DNA from: Apostichopus japonicus
Taxonomy: Eukaryota > Echinodermata > Holothuroidea > Aspidochirotida > Stichopodidae
Reading direction: 5' to 3'
NCBI RefSeq assembly: GCF_037975245.1
Contig: NC_092566.1
Coordinates: forward strand, 14,750,501 to 14,814,500
Length of the DNA stretch: 64,000 nucleotides
The notes below the pieces were generated by a model, which saw only the letters and a program-made list of their open reading frames with translations, searched no databases and was not told where the DNA came from. Both the position numbers and the translations under genes were made by a program. Positions 1-15,041 of the stretch are shown in pieces. How positions within the stretch are numbered: the stretch's first letter is position 1; each line of letters begins with the position of its first letter.

Positions 1-3000
1 ACTAGCCACTTCCTTATAAATCAATCCTTGTTTCAAAGGTATCCAGTCTCATTACCATTACAATCGTCGATAATAATGCATTCTGGTAATTACCACAACT
101 TGCTATAGTTCATGATGTTAAGGTGTCTCTGAAAACTTGGCTATAAGCGTGTCCATGTTTGCCTGTTACGTCAAGTCTCGCGACATTTATTATCCTCGGT
201 TTGAGACTTAAATGCAACAGTAACTATCTAAGTCTCAGACATAGCCATGAATACTTGCATTGAGTGTTACAACTATAGTAGTTTTATCACTTCATTGAGT
301 TTTACAACTAGCCAATCTGATTACTGCATTGAGTCTCATATATATGCTGGTATTAAAGTATTACCACTGTCTTAAAACTATGCAGTTTTTCATAACTACA
401 ACGATTCTGACAAGGAGCTAGTTTTATAAATGCGCTGAGCCTTTGTATAGCCTTCTGGCTCTATCCTTATAGTTCAGTTTTATTGAGAACAAAAACAATA
501 TGATACAGCAAATCAAAGTTTCATCTTACTTTAAGCATTGTGTATAGGTTTTTATAGAATAATTACTTACATGTTGACAACCGAAATGAGCAAGAAGTAA
601 AATATAAATAAATAATTAAAGTTAAGATGGATGTGCATGAACTGTTGTGAACTGTCGATCTCTTTAAATATGTATAACATAATGGCTCAACAATACGATA
701 CTACACAGGCTTAATAGTCGAAGTATTCAACATTTCGAGTTACACTTTGGCATTTTGACATGAGATTAGTGAAATATATAAGAAATAAAACCAAATTGAT
801 GGACTATGGTCCGTCACTTTTGGTTCCAAAAATATTAATAAAACAGTGTGGATGGACCATGCACGTAACTATCATTTTTCCCCGTAGTATTTGAACCAGT
901 TTACAGTTATGGTTGTAAGTATAGTATTTCAATCCTTAAACTGATAAGAATGGTCTTTAAGTAGAAATGACAGAGTATATTATTGAATAGCTATAGAATT
1001 TAAAACAAGCAATTTCCGTTGGATTATTCTACCATGTCTCCTCGGGGTAAAGTCTTTACCTAATAAAAATATATGAATATTTAAACGATATAGATGAGAT
1101 TCTGGAAATGAGAAGATAATCGCTTTTCATTAAAAGATGAAGATGTCAAAACGTTTCTCTTTTAGCGACCTTATCTGTCTTTCTTTTTGAGTATTGCTGT
1201 GAGAAATAACAGATCAACTGCAGATTCCATTATGTAATAATAACATTGACAGGGGTTTCAGAGTTGCTTTATTGACTATGAAATTTAATATTTCCATCTA
1301 TTATTGTCACATCCGTCTCCTGTCTGGTCTTTTTTTACTCCTTTACAGAGAATTGTAATATAGCTAATATATAGACACGAAAAATCAATGAAATTTTTAA
1401 GATATTGAATTCCTAAAACGTTGAGGTAAGGACGACAATTTCATATCCGGACTAAAGTTAAATATTTAGTCATGTTAACATAAGCAAATAAATAACTCTG
1501 TTATATCAAATTCTGGTACAATGTGTAAGCAATTGTTGTTGGTTCATCACTTTACATCGAGAACATTATAATCTTAGTGAACAATTTCACAAAGGCTCAG
1601 TGAGTATTTTTGTGAAAATGAAATTAACAAGGAATGCACTATCACACTTTCAATATAACCAGTTTTGCGAAATACAATGTTTATTTTTAAGTTTCTTATT
1701 CCATGATTGTTTGTGAAACATGTGCGTTACTCAGTAACAAGATAAGGGGTTTGTAAACCACTCTTACCATTATATGTAATACATATACTCTCTTCTCTCT
1801 TTTCAATTCCTAACCAAAAAACAAATTAGTTTCCCTTTAATTAACACATAATTACTTAGCTCTTTATACAGGCTATAGTACAATTTCTACATATATTCAA
1901 AGAATAAAATCGTGTAACTGGCTTAACCGACTTTTTGTAACCTTAATACCTTATGATACTCTACGGGAATTAGAACAGGAAGTCAAATTTCCACCATACT
2001 CGCTTTTATGTCCTTTCACAGTATTCAAGTTCGTATTGTTATATGATAGAGTTTCTGTGTAAGAAAAGGCCAGTAGTGTCTTCATCTGACGCTCTCGCTA
2101 AACCTAACCTTTCAAAGTATTTTATATTAAACTCTTAAAGTCCAGGATTAGATATATCCAGAGGGTTTCTTAGCTTAAGTATATGATGGGAGTATAGCCT
2201 AGATTGTCAAGGGGCACTTGTCTCAAGTATATTAATCTACGCTGCATTTCAGCGAACTTAACAAGACGCTGTGAAAGATAACAATAGAAAGTCAGAAACA
2301 GAATGAAATCATTATTGGAAAATAGTCAATCACGTAACAAAACAATTGCATATTTTTATTCTTCCCAGCGCGATATTTGGTGGTGGTAATAATGACATTG
2401 TAGCTGCTTTTCAAAAAAGTGTAAGTTACAGATATTTATTTTATCTTTATAACTAAATGAAGTCATTAGAATTCATATATTTAAATTATTTGCGGCTTGA
2501 ATTAGTTCAAGGCTATCTTCTTTTATTTTAAGAAGGAAAGTTTCACCTGTAATAAATAAACACATGAAAAGGAAACCAGAGTCCTCTTGTAACAGTTATG
2601 ATAACAATACTGTATTGGTGAGTAATCATGGTATCTTACTCATTCCAGCGATAACCTATTCAGTAGGCTTATACTAAGACATTAAGTTTCCTTTCTATAC
2701 GGTCTACTATCTGCGTACTTTACGCATATATCTGCGTAATTTACATTCACACCATCTCCCTGCATACAGGTACATGATCAATCAAAGTACATGTTGATTA
2801 TTCATTCCCAACCTAACGTGTTACTTAGTTAATAATGCAGGCCTACATGTTACGCTGAAAGTAATTGACCACTTAAGGTTGTTTCGTGCCAGACAGGCAC
2901 GTTAATTGTCAGAGGATGAGTGACATGCTTTAAGTAATACACTAATAAAGAAAAGTGTTTCGGAAAACAGATCGAAACGAGTAAGTAAAAGGTTAAACAG

Positions 3001-4818
3001 TGTTATATGGGACTGGGTGAATTTGTTTGGATTGCTTCATTAAATGTTGACTGGTCACTCAAGAATGCTTGCCCGGCGCTCACAAACTGGCAATAAAATT
3101 GCTTCATTAGCACTTAAAACGGCAGTAAATTGTGTATCGTGATAGCTTTCTTTGAGTCGCTTTCTTATCTTCCGGTTTCTGTTATCTTCCTTTTTATGAG
3201 AAAACGAGTATTTTGTTTTGGTAACGCGTATTCTTACTAAAACGTATGTAAATCAGGCTGCTATGAAAATTATTACTTGCGGTGCATCCGGTGCGACTTT
3301 TACTTATCTGGCTGCAATGTTATTTTCTAGGAGTATGCACTGCTTACAAGTATAGAAAAGGTCGAGTATCTCCCGGACTTTTGTTGACAAACAAAAGCAT
3401 TATGGTATTTAGTTAACATTATTACATAAATACTTTTACTTAATAACAATTTGCAATATAAATGTTTACGTAAGTATTAGAAGGCGCACATTTGATGAGA
3501 TATTATATCGCTAAAGATTGGACTATTTAGATTCAAAATTAAAAGTAAAACGTTCTAGATTTGGTCAAGTTTTCTTTCTGGTATGATACACGCTCTTAAT
3601 GCGTTGTCACTTGGATAAAATAAATGATAAATGTGAAGTTATTAGCAAGTTTAACCATATTCGATCATGATAATTCATGGCATATGTTCGTTACATTCTT
3701 TTAAACTTTTAATTAAATGATTACGGTCATTTACTATGAATTCATTTTTCTTAGTTCTTATTGTGTATATTTCCTTTCTTAACGATTACTTCTAAGCTTA
3801 TATTTATATATTGTTTTAAATTTATACTAGTATAATGCTAGAAACTGAATAATTTATAAGTGACTTTTTACGCTAAATCATTTTGTTATTTGTCATTATA
3901 TTACAACACATAAAAACTGCATACGACCTTTGAAACCTGGTCCAGCCGGCCCCACACCTATACCACCACAAGACAACATACTAAATCCGCCACAAACATT
4001 TCTTTACACAAACTAACTACCGTCTGATATAAGTCACATGTTTAGAAGATCTAGTCTTACTTAGCATCGTAGTTCATTAACTCGTTCCAAGTGCTTAATG
4101 AAATCAGTTTGTTGTTTTTGTTAGTCGCACTTTTCATGGTGGAGCGCAATGATTGGCATATTATGTTTATGGATATATCGTCAAACATTAACAATTCTGA
4201 CTTCGACTCCTCATTTGCGAATATATACCCTACGGACTCGCCTGATTGGCACGGTTCCCACAGAAAAGTGCGATTACTTGTCATTTTAGAAACAACATTG
4301 ATGTAACAATATGCAAAAGATGTAGGTTATATTGACTTTTCTATGCAGCAGCCCCAAACTAAACTGTTGGAAGAAATTAATTCTGAAGGTTACTTGAAAT
4401 ATGAATAAGTATGTCATCTCTTGTCAAGGGTTAGTGCTCGGCAAAGTACAATACCTGGATACGATAATGGAATTTCAGCCAATGCTGTTATTGCGGTACT
4501 TTGTATAGTGTAATAAATAGTAACCCTAATTTTCTAACTTGTCATCAAAAGTTGGGTAGGCTATATACTCCACGCTAGTGTTATATGATAGGCTATGGGG
4601 TGATCTACCAAAAGAAATGATAATAGAAAGGCTTATAAAGACCATATGCTAATTTCATTTCACAAACATACATTAAATAAAAGTCATCAAATAAAATCAT
4701 GAGTGACGTCACATTGTCACTTGTGTCACAATATCCCAACTATTTCATCTGGAACATTTATTAATTTTTTTTGTCGTCTTTTAGTGCGAGAATTACAAAT
4801 AGTATCGATCATCGTCAG
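1..4818. other. Unique AT-rich DNA, no gene seen
   Basis: I see no convincing exon, RNA gene or mobile element here. Around 258-345 the phrase CATTGAG recurs three times at about 35-bp spacing, twice followed by a similar TTACAACTA block, which suggests a very decayed short tandem repeat. Short open frames at 4057-4306 on both strands overlap each other and look like chance. The stretch is probably intergenic or intronic. Confidence 0.5.
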
Positions 4819-4936
4819 TCTGGGTCTTACACAAAGTAATCCATATCCATATTATTACCAGGGACCAGGCAATATTGACCGATATGGCTTAACTGACACA
4901 GGCTCCAACGGTTCTCATGGCGAACGCCACGGATAA
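4819..4936 (+). CDS. Possible terminal exon, unrecognised
   Basis: After an acceptor-like ATCGTCAG, an open frame runs to a TAA at 4934-4936. It encodes a Gly/Asn/Tyr-rich stretch (SNPYPYYYQGPGNIDRYG, then TDTGSNGSHGERHG). Its base composition is richer in G and C than the flanks. No domain is recognised and no upstream partner exon was found. It could be the last exon of a host gene or a chance open frame. The frame upstream of the acceptor also stays open to an ATG at 4703, but that part looks non-coding. Confidence 0.13.
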
Positions 4937-5990
4937 TTCCATAGAGCAATTTGGGAGAAACTTCGATCGGTGTTGACGACGATCGATGCACATCGAAATA
5001 AGGCAACGGTGTTTGGGGACATTTATAACTATAGAACGACGAAATGAAGACAGGATCTTCTTTAAGAATGACTGGTAGCTTAACAAATTATCTACTGTGG
5101 GAGACTTCGATTTTCTTTCGTTCCAAAACAAAAGGGGAGAAACAAGAAGAAAGAAGACAAAAAAAAAACACAGCGAAAAACACCTCACAGTAATGAAAAT
5201 ATTTACCTTGTCGAAAAAAATAATTTTAAAAATGGGGTATTTAATAAGAACAAACAGTTTGTGGATGATAAATTGAACACTTTTAAATAGGTCAAAGGAT
5301 TTATGAAGATATTTATTCTAGAGAAACTAGTCATAATATTGCATATTTATTTATCTGTTAATAGAAGAATGTAAGTTAAAGTTAAAACTGTAAGACAGGA
5401 TTATGGGTTAGACACGTAATTGATTTAAGACATCTTGGTGAATAGATACAACAAGACGAGTTTATCAGACAACAAAAAAAAAACCTTATATTGAAGTTGA
5501 GCGAAGTGTTGACGGTCTTAGTTGTCAGACATATATTTTATGAAGCTAAGACCTCAAAAGTATAAACATTTTATAGTATCTATTTTAATAAATCTAGATT
5601 GAACAAAAACACAATGAGAAGGTAAAATATTTTCAAAGTTTCCTGTAGTGATTGTTTTGTTTACATAGGCTGTCGAACTTTTGAAAAGTATTGCTTGGTT
5701 ATGTCTGCAGCGTATTACGCCATTTGACATACACTTGCCTATACAAACTGCTTAAACAAACAAAAAATGTCGTCATTTCGTTGCATTCATGCAATTACAG
5801 ACCTTTAAGACTTCTGTCTTTCAAAGAAATGTATATACACTTAAAGTATAGCTTTGCAAAACTATGGAAAGTAGAGCATAATGTACTGCAGTGTAAACAA
5901 GTATCAACAGGTATTATTCATATCAATTAACTGATATAATATGAATAATTAAACTGATTATTAATTAAATTAACTGATATAGTCAATTGC
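4937..5990. other. No recognisable feature
   Basis: AT-rich sequence with short A runs. The minus-strand open frame at 4889-5188 is driven by a poly-T/Lys-type low-complexity tract. Nothing else is supported. Confidence 0.45.
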
Positions 5991-5993
5991 CAG

Positions 5994-6260
5994 CCAATCG
6001 GAGACAACCATCGAATCTGGACAAAGGGACACGAATTTCGATGGCCTATGTGTACAAAGAAGGCGTCTCACAGCATTGATGGAACATGGTTAAAGGGATA
6101 CTTTTCAAATCAAAATGGAACACTTGTTATTGATGTACAGAGGACACCTTTAAGAGCACGTACTCCCCGTGCCAACAGCGCCCCTTCCAGTTTCGAGCCC
6201 TTGCAGCAAATCGCACCACTCCGTATGAAACAAAATACTATAGGTATTGATAAACGTTAA
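5994..6260 (+). pseudogene. Exon-like or transposase-like fragment
   Basis: A frame stays open for 88 codons after an acceptor-like ATTGCCAG at 5986-5993 and ends with TAA at 6258-6260; the first ATG lies at 6048. The peptide includes GHEFRWPMCTKKASHSIDGT then WLKGYF, followed by a Pro/Arg/Ser-rich tail with RTPLRARTPRANSAPSS. The W-x2-C...S-x-S...GTW spacing faintly recalls the N-terminal zinc-binding part of ISXO2/Merlin-like transposases, but the second Cys pair and the DDE domain are absent. A host exon is equally possible. The region is more GC-rich than its flanks. Function is not assigned. Confidence 0.2.
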
Positions 6261-7002
6261 GTACGGTTTTGGAACTAGAATATAATACGTTTGAAATTAC
6301 GATAAGTAATTAAACGTTACCTTATTGCCTGTTTTACTTTAAAGTGTGAAACTCTTTCCAAAGTTTCCTTTTTTATTTTATTTTCTCGTGATTTATTTAG
6401 TTCACTTACTGTTAACATGTAATCACTTTCGCCTTGACCATTTCCATCAAATAAAATTGTTCTGTTTTCTCTACGTCTTCATTCATACCTTTTTCTTTCT
6501 TTATTTCTTTCTCCTTTTTTTTTTTTTTTTTTTTTGTTGCTAAAATTGTCAGTCCAGAGGTCGTTCTCGTTTAGGGCTTACATGACATGCCCCGGCTGTT
6601 CCAATTAGTGCTTAAGTTAATTAACCCACATTGAGAGAACTTTTCGCACTTTCAATTTGAGAAAAGGGGGCCAAATTTCGTGCGGCTTTTAATTGGCTAT
6701 TTATGGCAAAAAGGGGTCTACGTAACTTAAGATTTTGAGTTCAATCAAACTTAAAACCGTCCTATGCAAGGAAAGACATAGAGGGAGAGAGATGTCGTGA
6801 CTGAAATGAAATGGGAAAACAAATCAAACTGTAGGTAGAAATTCGATAGTGACTGCAGGGGTATTAATCTCATGAAGACGTCAACCTCCATTCTCTTTAT
6901 GACCGATCTTGTTCCCAACAGGCGACATTTTTAAGCTACTAAACCAGAACACTTTGACGTCATCCTCTACGGTATTGGTATTGTAGACCGGTATTGGTAT
7001 TG
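6261..7002. other. No gene; poly-T tract
   Basis: This stretch includes a run of about 21 T at 6514-6535 and one TGACGTCA palindrome near 6956. No coding or mobile-element structure is visible. Confidence 0.45.
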
Positions 7003-7060
7003 TATGTATGTATATATATATATATATATATACTTATATATATATATATATATATATAAA
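7003..7060. repeat. (TA)n microsatellite
   Basis: An interrupted (TA)n tract follows a few TGTA units. It is preceded by a small direct repeat of GGTATTGGTATTGTA type. Confidence 0.9.
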
Positions 7061-7162
7061 TATTGATATATTCGCAAAAACAATCACACGTTTAATCACG
7101 ATCATTCCACGTTGCTTCTTACTGTTACAATGTATTGCATTCACGAAAAGAAAAGTGCTCTC

Positions 7163-7690
7163 ATTACTATTTAGTCTTACAATTTAGTCTTACTATTTAG
7201 TCTTACTATTTAGTCTTACTTTTTAGCCTTACTATTTAGTCCTACTATTTAGTCTTACTGTTTAGTGTTTTTATTTAGTCTTACTATTTAGTCTTACTAT
7301 TTAGTCTTACTATTTAGTCTTACTTTTTAGCCTTACTATTTAGTCCTACTATTTAGTCTTACTGTTTAGTGTTTTTATTTAGTCTTACTATGAACTCTTA
7401 CTATTTAGTCTTACTATTTAGTCTTACTATTTAGTCTTACTATTTAGTCTGACTATTTACTCTTACTATGCACTCTTAATATTTAGTCCTACTATTTAGT
7501 CTTACTATTTAGTCTGACTATTTACTCTTACTATGCACTCTTAATATTTAGTCCTACTTTTTAGTCTTACTATTTAGTCTGACTATTTACTCTTACTATG
7601 CACTCTTAATATTTAGTCCTACTATTTAGTCTTACTATTTAGTATTACTATTTAGTCTTACTATTTAGTCTTGCTATTTAATCTTACTAT
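7163..7690. repeat. 13-bp minisatellite TATTTAGTCTTAC
   Basis: About forty tandem copies of a 13-bp unit TATTTAGTCTTAC with variants (CCTTAC, CCTAC, CTGAC, TTAATA). Two higher-order periods are visible. A 104-bp block (eight units) carrying the variant TTTTTAGCC is repeated, with the marker at 7220 and 7324. A 65-bp block (five units) with GTCTGAC and TATGCACTC recurs at 7447, 7512 and 7577. No open frame spans the array. It looks like a locally amplified, probably polymorphic VNTR. Confidence 0.95.
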
Positions 7691-8427
7691 CTGTCTATCG
7701 TATGAAATTGTCCATCTTACACATATTAGGGTGTACATTATGAATCACATGTCAAACATGTAAAGTTACTACTAGAAAGACGTAGGCCTACCGTCGTTTT
7801 TTTTCTTCTTCTCATTTTATTATATCAATTACTGAAGATATATCATTTTATCATCCCAAAGCAGCTCATTTAGTGTGTTGGATGTGTCTTACCAGTGGTT
7901 TTTGAGATCACACTAATATTAGCAACACTTTTCCATTTATCTTAATTCAAAAGTTAGAACAACAATATCAAATTTATCAAACATACAAATCAAAACAAAC
8001 ATATACAAAATACATATTACTACTCTTTCCCCTTGTCATTAATGTTCTATTATTAGCCTAGTCCACTTTTTTATTACGATTTTGTGTTTCTTCATACAGG
8101 AATTCTGATTCAAAGGTCACGAAAAGTCACACCAAATACTCAAAATGACGTCATCCTATTTCTACGTTGTTCATCTAAAGGTGCGAAAGCGTTCAGGATT
8201 TCAATTAAAAATGATGCCGAAGGGGGCTAAAGGTTGCTCATTGGCGCGAAATCCCTTGGCGATAGACCACTTATTCTCCCAGGCTTTTTCCCCCTCTGTT
8301 TTTTTGTTATATGTGATATCTAAGTTTGTTCGTAGGATAGACTTTTTAACTTGGTTCGATCAAGATGTGCGAGTTTTCTTGATAAAAGTGAACAGTTTAG
8401 CTACGTGTCAAAGATTCATGATAATCT

Positions 8428-8429
<2 letters not shown>
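7691..8429. other. No recognisable feature
   Basis: Unique AT-rich sequence. The plus-strand open frame starting at 8145 runs into the following TA tract and shows no domain; I do not regard it as a gene. One TGACGTCA lies at about 8144. Confidence 0.45.
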
Positions 8430-8466
<37 letters not shown>

Positions 8467-8475
8467 ATATATATT
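8430..8475. repeat. (TA)n microsatellite
   Basis: Two (TA)n runs interrupted by TTTATA. Confidence 0.9.
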
Positions 8476-8878
8476 TATAAATATAGGTAACATTTAATTT
8501 ATTAATTTTTTTATTTTAATTTTTAATTTTATAAAAGTATGTATGTAGTAAATGTAACCAGATTGGTTCATCTGTCTTAAAATAGCACTGTGCACTTTGG
8601 AAACGATTTAGAGAACGTAAGGATATATAACTGCATGTAACTCGTTGTCTGCATAGACTACAAGTTAAAAAGTTAACTTTTCATGCTATAAATTGGTCTA
8701 CTAAGATAGGGAGTTGCAGAGTTGCAAGGTGTTTGACTGTGTCGGAAATAACCGAGCAAGAACCCCTTTCCGCCAGCCGAAAATGAACATTTTCTGTCCC
8801 TCGCTGTCGTAAGCAGTATGTATATACCTATACGCTATACTAGAATGTATGACATGATGTGATGATCTATGATCAATC

Positions 8879-9056
8879 ACGTCATATCATACGACGAAAA
8901 GACCAAATCAAAGGACGTCATATGGCATGACAACCAGTTGCATGACATCATAAGGCCCAACAACAGGCACACAACGTCATAAGTCATAACGATCCGTCTA
9001 TGACGTCATACGGAGAAAGCAGCAATTACATCTCATCATACCATGACGTGACGTAA
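8879..9056. repeat. Decayed ~30-bp repeat with CRE palindromes
   Basis: GACGTCAT or a one-base variant recurs at 8914, 8944, 8973, 9002 and 9032, a spacing of 29-30 bp, with a related CGTCATAT at about 8880 and a partial unit near 9045. The sequence between motifs is weakly similar (CATAnGG..., then CAACnnnn). This indicates an old tandem repeat whose unit contained TGACGTCA, the consensus site of CREB/ATF factors. Whether it is bound is unknown. Confidence 0.6.
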
Positions 9057-9299
9057 TGGACTTATCATTACCGTATGATAGATAATTTTAAAGCAATTTC
9101 ACCCATCCCTTAAAGACCAAAGCTGAGAAACATCCTAGAAACTGCTTCTTCTCTTTTATCTTACCTTTTTAAGTTGACATTATTCTACTGTGGATGTCTT
9201 AGATTCTTTGTTTTCGTTTTATGTCACTTATTGACTATAACATGAAGTTTTGCTTTTCTCCGCATATTCCTTGGCTTTTCTGACATAATCTTTATACAA

Positions 9300-9330
9300 A
9301 CACACACACAGACACACACATACATACAAA
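9300..9330. repeat. (CA)n/(CATA)n microsatellite
   Basis: A short ACAC tract grading into ACATACAT. Confidence 0.85.
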
Positions 9331-9371
9331 GCTATAGCTATAGTTATACATGCAGCTCCTATATATATATA

Positions 9372-10394
9372 TTACCTATTGCAATGTGCGTAGTCTTTCT
9401 CTCTGCTAACAATTCCATAACGTGTTAAAGTAATCCGGTACTAGGCGGAAAAGTAACGTTTCGTCGTTACACGTGTAAGCCGATACCATAGTGGTGTAAC
9501 TATATGCCACGTTTTAGCTGTGTTCTAACTAACTTATATTTTACCACCTGTTATAACACTCACGGCAATTAGAATGACACCTATGATAGTTATGTATTAT
9601 AATTCAGTGTGGAAACAGCACACAGAAATGGACAGCATGGGACGGGGCTGATCGAGAACTATGCACGTAGCCTGCTGTGAATCTGTACAACAGCAATGCA
9701 TTTGTTACGTAAATTGAATCATTCATTTGTTACACTAGCAAAGGACCGGGTGGAGTGGGTGTGAGGGAGGGATGGGGGGGGGGGTTATTGGGCTTTAAAT
9801 TTACCGTAGTAGTAAAGTTTTCACGTCTGTTCTGTTGTGTTACATACATAAGTTAATGAGTTAAACTTGAAGAAAAAAAGCTGACCGAAATCTAACATTA
9901 GAATGTAACCAAAGTCAAATAATTACGTATTTTGCTTCTATGTGAAGTTGATCTTCTTATCTGATCTTACTATACAAACATTACGTATTTAAATATGTAA
10001 GTGGTACGCAATATTTATTTCTTTACAACGTGGTTTAACATTTCATATATGTTTATGCAATTCAACACGTTAAGTAGTTTAACTCCATACTATTGCAAAG
10101 GGCTTTTTTATATAAATCTCTTGTATCATTCCATTCGTTTTTTTTTGTCAACATGCGTTCATTCAAGAGCTGAAATATCAATTAAGAAAACTTTCTTCTT
10201 GTTTCACTTGTTTTCTCTTGCAAAAAAATGTTTCCTTTTCTATATCAGTTGTATTAAATGAACCGCCATGTTTTTAAATTGTGTTCATGTTTTGGTTAAT
10301 GATACGATATCGCATATCTGAGCCATCATTCACACTGTTTTTCTCTGCTTTGATTAAAGGGACATTCTCTGCTGTTGTCAATTAATTAAATACT
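9372..10394. other. No gene; one poly-G run
   Basis: Contains an 11-base G run near 9774-9784 preceded by purine-rich sequence. The open frame at 10001-10261 is Phe/Leu-rich with no recognisable domain and is probably chance. Confidence 0.45.
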
Positions 10395-10467
10395 TAAATT
10401 GTAAGGTGCTTTGATATATTCTTTTTTGTAAATCGTTATATAAACATATATTATTATTATTATTAAT
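10395..10467 (+). mobile_element. Degenerate 3' tail of a SINE
   Basis: The order AATTGTAAGGTGCTTTGATA, then ATCGTTATATAAACATA, then (TTA)n matches the layout of SINE tails seen in many animals, and is like the better-preserved element at 49338-49731 of this window, which ends in AAGCGC/TTATAAGAACTG and (ATT)n. No tRNA-like head with box A or B is recognisable upstream, so this copy is 5'-truncated or heavily decayed. Confidence 0.4.
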
Positions 10468-10730
10468 TTGATCAGGTTAAGACTCAACTTTAGCGATAAA
10501 TTTATCTTGTAAAGAAAAAACAACAACACAGATCTCTAATAATACCATTAATTTAGTGCTTTACTGAAAGCATTACAATTTAGCATTAAGAAATCAATCT
10601 GTGTCACACCACACTCACAACGTAACTCGAAGCATAGTTTAATTTCATAGTTTAATTATTATTACTCTGATGAGGTTTAAGACTTAACTTTAGCCATCAA
10701 TTTATCTTGTCAAGAAAAAAAAAATCGAAG
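10452..10730. repeat. Degenerate direct duplication, ~205-bp spacing
   Basis: A block reading TTTGATCAGGTTAAGACTCA then AACTTTAGCGATAAATTTATCTTGT-like sequence at 10465-10515 recurs with roughly 80% identity at about 10668-10718. A second shared block, TCGAAGCA(T/A)AGTTTAATTT, occurs at about 10627 and 10724. The pattern suggests an old local duplication. Confidence 0.55.
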
Positions 10731-14065
<3,335 letters not shown>

Positions 14066-14080
14066 CTCTCTTAAAATGAG

Positions 14081-14362
14081 AGACTGAAATTTCAGTCTAA
14101 TCGACTGAAATTTCAGTCTAACGATGGATGGGATAAGGGATCAGACTACTTAGACTGAATTCCAGTCTGAAATGTAAAGACTGAAGGTCAGTCTTAATAA
14201 GACTAAATACTCTTCAGTCTAATAGACTGAAAATCAAACCACTTTAGACTGAACAGTCAGCAGTTTAGACTGATTTATTGCAGTACCAGTCTTAATTAGA
14301 TTGAATACTTTCAGTCTATTAGACTGATATCAGACTGAACAGTCGGTCCTTTAGACTGAATT
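14081..14362. repeat. Left subterminal AGACTGAA repeats
   Basis: About twenty copies of AGACTGA or its complement TCAGTCT in 280 bp, in both orientations. Two form near-adjacent palindromes: AGACTGAAATTTCAGTCT at 14081-14098, and a 16-bp version at 14103-14118. Such clusters are typical transposase-binding or hairpin-forming subterminal regions. The same motif clusters at 19060-19248 at the other end of the element. Confidence 0.85.
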
Positions 14363-14425
14363 ATTACACATCACAGCTATAATGTCAATCTTATAAACTG
14401 CAAATTCTGGATTGAACAAGCTTTT

Positions 14426-14575
14426 CTATTGATCCTCCGTGTTGGCTAAGTGCTGGTATTCTTCAATATAGATGCATTTAAGGTCATCAAAGACAACATT
14501 CAATGATCTGTTAATGCAGGGGAACTTACTGAAAGGTGCTACTTCATGGAGTGACTTCGCCTTCACATCAAATCA
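14426..14575 (-). pseudogene. Possible last exon of the transposon gene
   Basis: On the minus strand a frame reads KAKSLHEVAPFSKFPCINRS, then LNVVFDDLKCIYIEEYQHLA and NTEDQ, ending in TAG at 14426-14428. A TGA closes the frame just upstream, so it would have to be joined by splicing, for example at an AG near 14570. Its residue composition is protein-like and its orientation matches the SAM exon of the same element. I do not recognise a family. It could be the C-terminal exon or a remnant of a second gene. Confidence 0.3.
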
Positions 14576-14938
14576 TGTTAGGCTATAAAGACCAGAAAAT
14601 CGTTGTGACACACAAAGTACATTAAAAATGGTATATATTCCATTAAGAAATATAATTGTCAATATCCACCGAACAGTAATTTTATTTCCACTAACCCACT
14701 TATATATTCTTATATAATTTTCGTTATCATATTAAAAAAAAAAAAACTACAATATTCTGAGGGATGTTCAACAAAACATGTTATCTTTCCAACAAACGTT
14801 CAAATTATAAAGATACTTTTACATAACAGTGACATATTTTCAGTTCAATATTAATCTGTCAAATTTCTGCTTGAATTGGGCCATCTAAAATGTTCTTTAA
14901 TTTTTTTTTGAAAAGGATTAGGTGAGCTGAGAACAGAT

Positions 14939-15041
14939 CAGTGGTGTCGCCAATGGGTGGCCTGGGGAGCCCCTCCCCCGAGAGGGAATTCACAATTAGA
15001 CATATCACCAACCAAGATTCAAATATCTGGCAACACCACTG
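14939..15041. mobile_element. hAT-like MITE, 103 bp
   Basis: Termini CAGTGGTGTCGCCA (14939-14952) and TGGCAACACCACTG (15028-15041) are inverted with one mismatch in 14. The flanking octamers GAACAGAT and CAACAGAA agree at six of eight positions (core AACAGA), as expected of an aged 8-bp target duplication. CAGTG-starting ends plus 8-bp duplications are hallmarks of the hAT superfamily. The element has no coding capacity and sits inside the larger candidate transposon, so it inserted later. The minus-strand frame across it (14859-15044) is an artefact. Confidence 0.65.

Noticed and set aside
7163-7690. CRISPR-like array
   Set aside because: Units are 13 bp with no unique spacers; it is a eukaryotic minisatellite.
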